In this document: positions 25,865 to 32,463 of the stretch, piece by piece
Position numbering within the stretch: position 1 is the stretch's first letter
Layout of the letters: each line of letters starts with the position of its first letter
From: Streptomyces virginiae
Lineage (GTDB): Bacteria; Actinomycetota; Actinomycetes; Streptomycetales; Streptomycetaceae
Direction: 5' to 3'
Length of the DNA stretch: 50,859 bases
Assembly (NCBI RefSeq): GCF_000720455.1
Contig: NZ_JOAK01000038.1
Coordinates: 1 to 50,859, forward strand
The notes under the pieces: model-generated
The model's database searches: none
The model's input: the letters and a program-made list of their open reading frames with translations, nothing else
What the model was told of the DNA's origin: nothing
Translations under genes and position numbers: made by a program

Positions 25865-25887
25865 CTGTCGGTCGCGGGTCGTAGGGT
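25865..25887 (+). promoter_or_regulatory. Candidate PafBC-type promoter of the RecB-family nuclease
   Basis: CTGTCGGTC (25865-25873), exactly 8 nt, then TAGGGT (25882-25887). Against tTGTCRgtg-N8-TANNNT, seven of nine positions and the -10 box agree; TAGGGT is also the -10 I recall for Streptomyces recA. The -10 box is 7 nt before the ATG at 25895. Confidence 0.55.
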
Positions 25888-25894
25888 TTTGTCC

Positions 25895-26785
25895 ATGACG
25901 ACGAGCCCCGGTGCCGTGCCCGGCGCGGCCGAAGCCGCAAGCCCGAGCGCTGTGGCGCCTTCTTCGCTCTCTCCTTCCCGGGCGAGCGATTTCATGCAGT
26001 GCCCTTTGCTGTACCGGTTCCGGGTGATCGACAAGCTGCCGGAGAAGCCGAGTGCGGCGGCGACGCGGGGGACGCTGGTGCACGCGGTGCTGGAGCGGCT
26101 CTTCGATCATCCCGCGCAGGAGCGGACGGCGCCGCGGGCGAAGGAGCTGATTCCGGGGCAGTGGGACCGGTTGCTGGGGTCGCGTCCGGAGCTGGCGGAG
26201 CTGTTCCCGGAGGGTGATGGCGGGGCGGGGCTGGCGCGGTGGCTGACGGAGGCGGAGGCGCTGGTCGAGCGCTGGTTCACGTTGGAGGACCCGACGCGGC
26301 TGGAGCCGGTGGAGCGGGAGTTCTTCGTGGAGACGGAGCTGGAGTCGGGGCTGCGGCTGCGCGGGATCATCGACCGGGTGGACGTGGCGCCGACGGGTGA
26401 GGTGCGGATCGTCGACTACAAGACGGGGAAGGCGCCGCGGGCGGAGTACGCGGACGGTGCGCTGTTCCAGATGAAGTTCTACGCGCTGGTGGTGTGGCGG
26501 CTGAAGCAGGTGGTGCCGCGGCGGCTGCAGCTGGTGTATCTGGGCAGTGGGGACGTGCTGACGTACGACCCGGTGGTGGCGGACCTGGAGCGGGTGGAGC
26601 GCAAGCTGCTCGCGTTGTGGGAGGCGATCCGGGAGGCGACGGAGACGGGTGAGTGGCGGCCGCGTCCGACGAAGCTGTGCGGCTGGTGTGATCACCAGGC
26701 GTCGTGTCCGGAGTTCGGCGGTACTCCCCCGGTGTACCCGCTGCCGGTGGTGCCGCGGCCGGGCGGAGCCTCGGCGGGGAGCTAG
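25895..26785 (+). CDS. RecB-family (PD-(D/E)XK) exonuclease with iron-sulfur cysteines
   Basis: This 296-residue protein belongs to the RecB/Cas4/AddB-like nuclease family. The catalytic core is visible as GIIDRVD and IRIVDYKTGK (D-x-n-D-Y-K), and the late QMKFYALVVW is the conserved motif IV helix. One cysteine near the N-terminus (C36 in FMQCPLLYRF) and three near the C-terminus (KLCGWCDHQASC) match the four-cysteine iron-sulfur pattern of AddB and Cas4. It would act on DNA ends in repair. The start ATG 25895 lacks a Shine-Dalgarno sequence and follows a -10 box by 7 nt; an upstream ATG at 25856 is possible but lies within the promoter. There is no cas gene nearby. Confidence 0.9.
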   Translation: MTTSPGAVPGAAEAASPSAVAPSSLSPSRASDFMQCPLLYRFRVIDKLPEKPSAAATRGTLVHAVLERLFDHPAQERTAPRAKELIPGQWDRLLGSRPELAELFPEGDGGAGLARWLTEAEALVERWFTLEDPTRLEPVEREFFVETELESGLRLRGIIDRVDVAPTGEVRIVDYKTGKAPRAEYADGALFQMKFYALVVWRLKQVVPRRLQLVYLGSGDVLTYDPVVADLERVERKLLALWEAIREATETGEWRPRPTKLCGWCDHQASCPEFGGTPPVYPLPVVPRPGGASAGS

Positions 26786-26788
26786 GGA

Positions 26789-26952
26789 GTGTCCGCAAAG
26801 TAGCGTCGGCCGCCCGGAGGGCGGGCGCGGCAGGGTCCGGTGCGTGCGATTGCAAGGCGGAGGAGGGAGCCGATGCGGAGCATCGGCGACCGACGACAAC
26901 GCGGCAAGCGCGCGCACCGGACCCCGCCGCGCAGGCGGGACTTTGCCGACAC
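26789..26952. repeat. 164-bp foldback element (MITE-like) with imperfect terminal inverted repeats
   Basis: The ends GTGTCCGCAAAGT (26789-26801) and ACTTTGCCGACAC (26940-26952) are inverted repeats with one mismatch in 13. An inner pair of 22-nt arms (26827-26848 and 26909-26930) matches at 20 positions, and a central hairpin has 8-bp arms (26869-26876 and 26880-26887). All centre near 26871-26879, so the whole element folds as one long hairpin. It contains no gene. No target-site duplication was found. It starts 4 nt after the nuclease stop codon. Confidence 0.6.
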
Positions 26953-27054
26953 GGCCTTGGGGTCTCGGGGTCAGGGGCGGGATTTCTTGATCGTCGGGTC
27001 AGGGCAGAATGGGCGTGTCCGCCGAAGCCGTCCGACGAATACGAGGTATCGCCC

Positions 27055-27726
27055 GTGGCCATCCGCGTTCTTCTGGTCGACGACCAGCCACTGTTGCGCA
27101 CCGGCTTCCGGATGATCCTGGAGGCGGAGGAGGAGCTGGCGGTGGTCGGCGAGGCCGGGGACGGCCTGCAGGCGCTGGACCAGGTGCGGGCGCTGCAGCC
27201 GGACGTGGTGCTGATGGACATCCGGATGCCGCGGATGGACGGGGTCGAGGCGACGCGGCAGATCACCGGTCCGGGCCGGGACGGTCCGGCGAAGGTGTTG
27301 GTGCTGACCACGTTCGATCTGGACGAGTACGTGGTGGAGGCGTTGCGGGCGGGGGCGAGCGGGTTCCTGCTGAAGGACGCGCCGGCCACCGAGCTGGTGC
27401 AGGCGATCCGGGTGGTGGCGGCGGGCGAGGCGATGCTCGCGCCGAGCATCACGCGGCGGCTGCTGGACAAGTACGCGGGGCATCTGCCGTCGGGTGAGGA
27501 GCGGGTCCCGGACACGCTGGGGACGCTGACCGAGCGCGAGGTGGAGGTGCTGAAGCTGGTGGCGCGGGGGCTGTCGAACGCGGAGATCGCGGCGGACCTG
27601 TTCGTGAGCGAGACGACGGTCAAGACGCACGTGGGGCACGTCCTGACGAAGCTGGGGCTGCGTGACCGGGTCCAGGCGGCGGTGTACGCGTACGAGAGCG
27701 GTCTGGTCCGGCCGGGGGCGCAGTAG
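27055..27726 (+). CDS. NarL/FixJ-family response regulator (orphan)
   Basis: This 223-residue protein has a receiver domain (residues 1-120) with the acidic pair D9/D10, phospho-acceptor D55 in LMDIRMPRMDG and the conserved Lys in LLKDA. A LuxR-type helix-turn-helix (about 155-215, LTEREVEVLKLVARGLSNAE) follows. It would activate or repress genes after phosphorylation. No histidine kinase lies in the window, so the partner is elsewhere or it is phosphorylated by other means. The start GTG 27055 has a GAGG 10 nt upstream. Its 5' region is occupied by the foldback element at 26789-26952. Confidence 0.93.
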   Translation: MAIRVLLVDDQPLLRTGFRMILEAEEELAVVGEAGDGLQALDQVRALQPDVVLMDIRMPRMDGVEATRQITGPGRDGPAKVLVLTTFDLDEYVVEALRAGASGFLLKDAPATELVQAIRVVAAGEAMLAPSITRRLLDKYAGHLPSGEERVPDTLGTLTEREVEVLKLVARGLSNAEIAADLFVSETTVKTHVGHVLTKLGLRDRVQAAVYAYESGLVRPGAQ

Positions 27727-27752
27727 CGGTTGCCGTGGCCGTCGGGAACGGG

Positions 27753-27797
27753 CACGGGGCCGCACGCGCGAGAGAACCTCGCGCGTGCGGCCCCGTG
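27753..27797. terminator. Bidirectional terminator between response regulator and binding-protein gene
   Basis: A perfect 20-bp stem (27753-27772 and 27778-27797) with a 5-nt loop lies between two convergent stop codons. Confidence 0.85.
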
Positions 27798-27819
27798 GTG
27801 TGTCCGGGCCCGGTCCGGG

Positions 27820-29403
27820 TCAGCCCTTGCTGATCTCCCAGAAGCGGAAGACCGTCGAGGCGTCCAGGGACCACTGGAGGCCGTTGACGTTCTGGCGGGT
27901 GACGGCGTACTGCTTGCCCTGCCAGAGCGGGAGGAGCGGGAGCTCGTCGGCGACGATGTCCTGGAGGCGGTTGTAGTCGGTGTTGGCCGCGGTGCGGTCG
28001 GACTTCGCGGAGGTCGACGGGATGATCGTCCCGGTGATCTCCTTGTTGTCGTAGTTGTTGTTCAGGACGTTGCCCGGGCCGAAGAACGGCTGGGTGAAGT
28101 TGTCGGCGTCCGGGTAGTCGGGGACCCAGCCCTTGACGTAGATGCCGTACTTGCCGGCCTGGATGTCCTTCTCGTACTGCTCGTACTCGACGGACTTGAC
28201 GTCGGCTTCGAAGAGGCCGCTGTCGTTGAGCTGCTTGGCGATGACCTCGAACTGCTGGTCGGTGGAGGGGCCGTAGCGGGACGGGGTCGAGTACAGGGTG
28301 ACCTTGACCTTGCCGTTGATGTTGGCGGCCTTGAGGACGGCCTTGGCCTTGTCCAGCTGCGGGGTGCCGCCGTAGCGGTCGAAGAACGGCGTGGTGTGGC
28401 CGGCGATGCCGGTGGGGACGATGGAGTACAGGGCGGTGGCGGTGCCGGCGTACACGTCCTTGACGAGGGCTTCGCGGTCCACGAGGTAGGCGATGGCCTT
28501 GCGGACGGGGAGCTTGCCGACGACGGGGTCGTTCATGTTGAAGACCATGTGCTCGACTTCGGCGCCGGTGCCCTGGACGACGTCGACCTTGTCGTCGCCG
28601 GTCTTGGTGGAGGCGAGGGCGGCGATGTCCTTGGCGGCGAGGCCGCGGAAGGCGAAGTCGACGTCTCCGCTTTCGAGGACGGTCTTGAGGCCGGCCTGGT
28701 CGCCGTTGAAGAACTTGAGGGTGACGCCGGTGTTCTTGGCCTTGGCCTTGCCCGTGTAGGACTCGTTGACGGAGAAGGTGGCGCTCTTCTCGCTGAAGGA
28801 GTCGAGCTTGTAGACGCCGGAGCCGACGGCCTTGTTGTCGGTGCGGAGCTTGTCGGCCGGGTACTCGCGGTGGTCGACGATGGAGCCCGCACCCGAGGCG
28901 ATCTTGCTCGGGAAGGTGGCGTCGGAGGTCTTCAGGCGGAAGACGACGGTCTGCTCGTCGGGGGCGTCGATGCCGGCGATCGAGGCGAGCATGACGGCGG
29001 GGCCGTTCTCGTCGTTGATCTTCAGCGTGCGCTCGAAGGAGTACTTGACGTCCTTCGAGGTGAGCTCGTGCCCGTTGCTGAACTTCAGGTCCTTCTTCAA
29101 GGTGCACTTGAAGAGCTTGCTGTCGCCGCCCTCGAAGGCGCAGCTCTGGGCGGCGTCGGGCTCGGGGGTGGTGCCGCCCTTGGGGAAGCTCAGCAGCGAC
29201 TGGAAGACGTTGTTGAAGAGCAGCCAGGAGCCCGGGTCGTAGCCGGACGCCGGGTCGGTGGACTTCACCTTGTCGGATATGCCCATGACCACGCCCTTGC
29301 CGCTGCCGGCATTGGAGCCATCGGTCGAACCGCAACCGCTGAGCAGCGCGGCGGCGGTGGCCGCGCCGAGCGGGGCCGCCAGCCACTGGTTACGTCGATT
29401 CAC
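27820..29403 (-). CDS. Peptide-type ABC transporter solute-binding lipoprotein (family 5), copy 1
   Basis: This 527-residue lipoprotein belongs to solute-binding family 5 (DppA/OppA-like). Its signal peptide ends in LLSGC with the lipidated cysteine at residue 24. Conserved parts include the SDKVKSTDPASGYDPGSW start of domain I, DVKYSFERTLKI, and WVPDYPDADNFTQPFF near the C-terminus. It would capture peptides or other organics outside the membrane and pass them to a permease, but none is encoded here. The start GTG 29403 has a GAAGGAC Shine-Dalgarno sequence. The next gene upstream is a paralogue, 71 nt away and in the same orientation. Confidence 0.92.
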   Translation of the reverse strand: MNRRNQWLAAPLGAATAAALLSGCGSTDGSNAGSGKGVVMGISDKVKSTDPASGYDPGSWLLFNNVFQSLLSFPKGGTTPEPDAAQSCAFEGGDSKLFKCTLKKDLKFSNGHELTSKDVKYSFERTLKINDENGPAVMLASIAGIDAPDEQTVVFRLKTSDATFPSKIASGAGSIVDHREYPADKLRTDNKAVGSGVYKLDSFSEKSATFSVNESYTGKAKAKNTGVTLKFFNGDQAGLKTVLESGDVDFAFRGLAAKDIAALASTKTGDDKVDVVQGTGAEVEHMVFNMNDPVVGKLPVRKAIAYLVDREALVKDVYAGTATALYSIVPTGIAGHTTPFFDRYGGTPQLDKAKAVLKAANINGKVKVTLYSTPSRYGPSTDQQFEVIAKQLNDSGLFEADVKSVEYEQYEKDIQAGKYGIYVKGWVPDYPDADNFTQPFFGPGNVLNNNYDNKEITGTIIPSTSAKSDRTAANTDYNRLQDIVADELPLLPLWQGKQYAVTRQNVNGLQWSLDASTVFRFWEISKG

Positions 29404-29416
29404 GCGAACGTCCTTC

Positions 29417-29429
29417 ACAGTCGAACTGT
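29417..29429 (-). promoter_or_regulatory. Small perfect dyad just upstream of binding-protein copy 1
   Basis: ACAGT-CGA-ACTGT lies in the 71-nt gap between the two binding-protein genes, immediately upstream of the Shine-Dalgarno sequence. It could be an operator or an mRNA hairpin. Confidence 0.25.
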
Positions 29430-29474
29430 TTCGTTGCTCCGGCCCGCGACACCCGCTGCCGGTCTTTGCCTTGC

Positions 29475-31079
29475 TCAGCCGCTTACGCCGCGGCCGAGCT
29501 CCCACAACTGGAGGTCGGAGATGGCGTTGACCGACCACTCCACTCCGGTGATCCCGTCGCGTGCGGCGACGTACTGCTTGCCCTGCCACAGGGGCAGGAC
29601 GGGTACGTCCTCGGCGACGATGTCCTGCATCTCCGTGACCGCGGGGGCGGCGACGTTACGGTCGACCGCGCGCCGGGACTCGGGGAGGAGCCTGGTGCGC
29701 ACCGCGCTGTTGGCGTACGGCGTGCCCAGGAAGTTGTCCTGCTCCAGGAACGGGGCGAGGAAGTTGTCGGCGTCCGGGTAGTCGGGGAACCAGCCGAGCC
29801 CGTAGGCGGCGTGGTCGCCCTTCTTCTGCGCGGGCCGGAAGTCCGCCCATTCGCTGCCCTGAACGGTGATGTCGAAGAGCTGGGTGGAGTTGAGCTGGGC
29901 CTTGAGGGCCTCGAACTCGGCCGCCGTGCCGTCGCCGTAGTGGTCGCTGGTGTAGTGCAGGGTCAGCTTGACCGGGGTCTTGATCCCGGCGTCCTTCAGC
30001 AGTGCGGCGGCCTTGGGCGTGTTGGCGTCGCCGTACTTGTTGTAGAAGGAGTTGACGTGGCCGGTCACGGTGGTGGGGACCAGCGAGTACAGCGGCTGGG
30101 CGGACTTGCCGTAGACCTTGGAGATGAGCGCGCCGCGGTCGACGGCGGCGGCGAGGGCCTGGCGGACGGCCTTGTCCTTGACGACGGGCGCGTCGGTGTT
30201 GAAGCCGATGTAGCGGATCTCCAGGCCGGGCATCGGGACCAGCTTGACGCCCTTGGGCGGGTTGGCGCTGAGCTCGTTGATCTGGGCGGGCGACAGGGTG
30301 CGGGAGACCACGTGGATCTTGCCGTCGGTGAGTGCCTTGCCCATGGCCGGGGAGTCGGGATAGGTGCGCAGCTCGACCTTGTCGTTCTGCAGCTTGAGGT
30401 CGCCCTTGTAGTGGGGGTTCTTGCTGAAGACGGCGCGGACGAGGCGGTTGTCCTTGACCTCGGCCTTCATCGTGTAGGGCCCGGAGCCGTCGACTTCGAA
30501 GCCTTCGCGGAGCTTCTTGGCGTCGTAGTTCTTCTCGCTGACGATGCCGGCGGCGGGGGTGGAGAGCTTGAAGGGGAAGGTCGCGTCCGGGGTCTTCAGG
30601 TGGAAGACGACGGTGTCCTCGCCCTTGACCTCGACGTTGTCGAGGGTGGAGAGGAGCGAGGAGGGGCCGTTCTCGTCCTTGATCGCGAGGACGCGGTCGA
30701 TGGAGAACTTGACGTCCTTGGCGGTGAGCGGGTCGCCGCTGGCGAACTTCAGGCCGGGGCGCAGGGTGCAGCGGTAGCTCTCGTTGCCGGAGTCGGTGAA
30801 GCGGCAGGCGGAGGCCGCTTCGGGGACGGGCTGGCCGCCGCCGCGCGGGGTGTGCATCAGCGTCTGGACGGTCTGGCGCAGGATGTTCCAGGCGCCGGCG
30901 TCGTAGGCGTATGCGGGGTCGAAGGGGGCGGGAGCGAAGTCTGCGGCCTCGAACCGGTCGGTGGTCCCGACGACGATCGCCGCGGATCCTGCTCCTCCGC
31001 CGCTCGCGGTGCCGCATGCGGCCAGCGCGGGGGTGAGCAGTCCGGCCGCGGCCGTCAGCACCATGGTCTTGCGGTTCAT
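29475..31079 (-). CDS. Peptide-type ABC transporter solute-binding lipoprotein (family 5), copy 2
   Basis: This 534-residue protein is a paralogue of the downstream gene: compare PVLPLWQGKQYVAARDGITG with PLLPLWQGKQYAVTRQNVNG, and WFPDYPDADNF with WVPDYPDADNF. The lipobox is ALAAC, with cysteine at residue 22. The order of domains is the same. The start ATG 31079 has an AGGGAG Shine-Dalgarno sequence about 10 nt upstream. It is the first gene of a two-gene unit and has a long (over 500-nt) gene-free region upstream that holds several dyads. No permease or ATPase is adjacent. Confidence 0.92.
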   Translation of the reverse strand: MNRKTMVLTAAAGLLTPALAACGTASGGGAGSAAIVVGTTDRFEAADFAPAPFDPAYAYDAGAWNILRQTVQTLMHTPRGGGQPVPEAASACRFTDSGNESYRCTLRPGLKFASGDPLTAKDVKFSIDRVLAIKDENGPSSLLSTLDNVEVKGEDTVVFHLKTPDATFPFKLSTPAAGIVSEKNYDAKKLREGFEVDGSGPYTMKAEVKDNRLVRAVFSKNPHYKGDLKLQNDKVELRTYPDSPAMGKALTDGKIHVVSRTLSPAQINELSANPPKGVKLVPMPGLEIRYIGFNTDAPVVKDKAVRQALAAAVDRGALISKVYGKSAQPLYSLVPTTVTGHVNSFYNKYGDANTPKAAALLKDAGIKTPVKLTLHYTSDHYGDGTAAEFEALKAQLNSTQLFDITVQGSEWADFRPAQKKGDHAAYGLGWFPDYPDADNFLAPFLEQDNFLGTPYANSAVRTRLLPESRRAVDRNVAAPAVTEMQDIVAEDVPVLPLWQGKQYVAARDGITGVEWSVNAISDLQLWELGRGVSG

Positions 31080-31650
31080 GCTGGAAGTACTCCCTGTAAC
31101 CGGCACTTGCTCAAAGCGGTGTGAAGGGCACGTGGCGGCGGTCGCCCGTTCAGGGCGGAACGATCGGGCCGGTGTTGTGACGATCGGTCCACGCGGTTCC
31201 GGCACAGGGGTGTGTGTCCGGGACGGCTGGGTGCGGCGCAGTGCCCGGCTCGACACTAGTGGTCCGGGGCGGGATGGCTGGAACTGGCCGGACTTGGGGC
31301 GTAATCGCACTGTGATCGGAGCGAACTGCCTGTTCACAGGCAGGGCTGCGCAGATTCGGTCAGGGGCTGATCAATGTGGACACATTGGAAGCCATGGGGG
31401 CCCCTGGACAGGCCCGTCGGGCGTGTGACGCGTGACCAAGGTCACCCTGCGCAACAGCCCCGGAGAGGATGGAATTTCAGCCTCCGGGGCCTGCGGCGGA
31501 AGATCCTTCCGTCAGGGTGCGGCGCGACAGGGTTCCGTTCGGTACGGAGCGTGCTCGGGGGATTCCGGTGCGTGGCGATGCATACCGATGTAGGCCAGTG
31601 CATGCCGATGTGTCCACTTGGGTGGCGCCGGTCGGGCGGAGCCCGCGTGC
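31080..31650. other. 571-nt gene-free region with multiple dyads upstream of binding-protein copy 2
   Basis: I see no convincing gene here. A TAGTGT -10-like hexamer is present on the minus strand near 31250. Dyads seen are CAATGTG-GA-CACATTG (31372-31387), GTGACC-AA-GGTCAC (31432-31445), a 9-bp hairpin with a 16-nt loop (31457-31490) and CGGAAG-ATC-CTTCCG (31497-31511). A 13-nt direct repeat with one mismatch starts at 31579 and again at 31599 (period 20). Confidence 0.55.
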
Positions 31651-32352
31651 TCAGTTCATCGGGACGATGAGGGAGCGCAGGAACTCCAGGTCGACGTCCT
31701 CCAGCGAGCGGACGACGGTACGCCCGGGAGCCGGTTCGATCACGCCGACCGAGGGGACGGCCACGACCCGGCAGCCGGCGGCCTCGGCGGCCGCCACACC
31801 GGTGTTGGTGTCCTCGATGACCGCGCACCGCGAGGGGTGTGCGCCGAGCGTCCGCGCCGCGAGCAGGTAGGGGTCGGGGTGCGGCTTGGTACGGGGGACC
31901 TCGTCGCCGGCGACCGTCATCGTGAAGCGGTCGCGGCCGAGGGTGAGGAGCACCTGGTCGATGACCCGGCGGTGGGAGGCGGAGACGAGGGCGGTGGGCA
32001 CGTTGTGCCGGGCCAGCTCGGTCAGCAGCCGCTCGGCGCCGGGCATCAGGGGGACCCGGTCGGCGATGCGGGCCTCGAAGCGCTCGTTGAGCAGGACGCT
32101 CAGCTCGGCGATGCCGATGGCCGCGCCGGTCGCCTCGATCAGGAAGCCCGCGCTGCGGGTCATGGGGCCTCCGACGACCACGTCGCGCCAGGCGTCCTCC
32201 AGGCGATGGCCGAGCTCGCGGAAGATCTCCGCCTCGATCTCCCACCAGAAGCCCTCGGTGTCCACCAGGGTGCCGTCCATGTCGAGCAGCACCGCCTGCA
32301 GGGCCGAGCCGTCGGCCGTGCGGGTGACGGGGGCGGGAACGGTGCTCGTCAT
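31651..32352 (-). CDS. HAD-family phosphatase (beta-phosphoglucomutase/CbbY-like)
   Basis: The 233-residue protein is a haloacid dehalogenase hydrolase with the nucleophile motif D24-M-D26-G-T (motif I), TALVSASHRR (motif II), the Lys of PRTKPHPDPYL (motif III) and VIEDTNTGVAAAEAAG (motif IV). A helical cap between motifs I and II places it in subclass IA. It would remove phosphate from a sugar phosphate or similar small molecule; the substrate is unknown. The start ATG 32352 has GAGAGG about 10 nt upstream. It lies downstream of metH on the same strand, beyond a hairpin. Confidence 0.9.
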   Translation of the reverse strand: MTSTVPAPVTRTADGSALQAVLLDMDGTLVDTEGFWWEIEAEIFRELGHRLEDAWRDVVVGGPMTRSAGFLIEATGAAIGIAELSVLLNERFEARIADRVPLMPGAERLLTELARHNVPTALVSASHRRVIDQVLLTLGRDRFTMTVAGDEVPRTKPHPDPYLLAARTLGAHPSRCAVIEDTNTGVAAAEAAGCRVVAVPSVGVIEPAPGRTVVRSLEDVDLEFLRSLIVPMN

Positions 32353-32378
32353 GCGCGTACCTCTCTGAAGGGACGAGA

Positions 32379-32431
32379 AGGCCGGTCACCTCTTCCCGCG
32401 GGGCATCCCCAGGGGAACAGGCGACCGGCCT
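32379..32431 (-). terminator. Hairpin after metH
   Basis: Outer 9-bp arms (32379-32387 and 32423-32431) pair perfectly, and the 35-nt interior can pair further. It lies 33 nt past the metH stop. No T-tract follows. Confidence 0.5.
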
Positions 32432-32463
32432 GTATGGGACCGACAAGTGTACGTCGGCGGAGC

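Noticed and set aside
25895..26785. RecB-family nuclease as a Cas4 of a CRISPR system
   Set aside because: The family and cysteine pattern fit Cas4, but there are no other cas genes or arrays in the window, and the same gene stands alone in related genomes that I recall.
31374..31670. Plus-strand 98-codon frame in the gene-free region
   Set aside because: It overlaps the 3' end of the HAD gene, has irregular composition and no ribosome site, and covers several dyad elements better explained as regulatory DNA.
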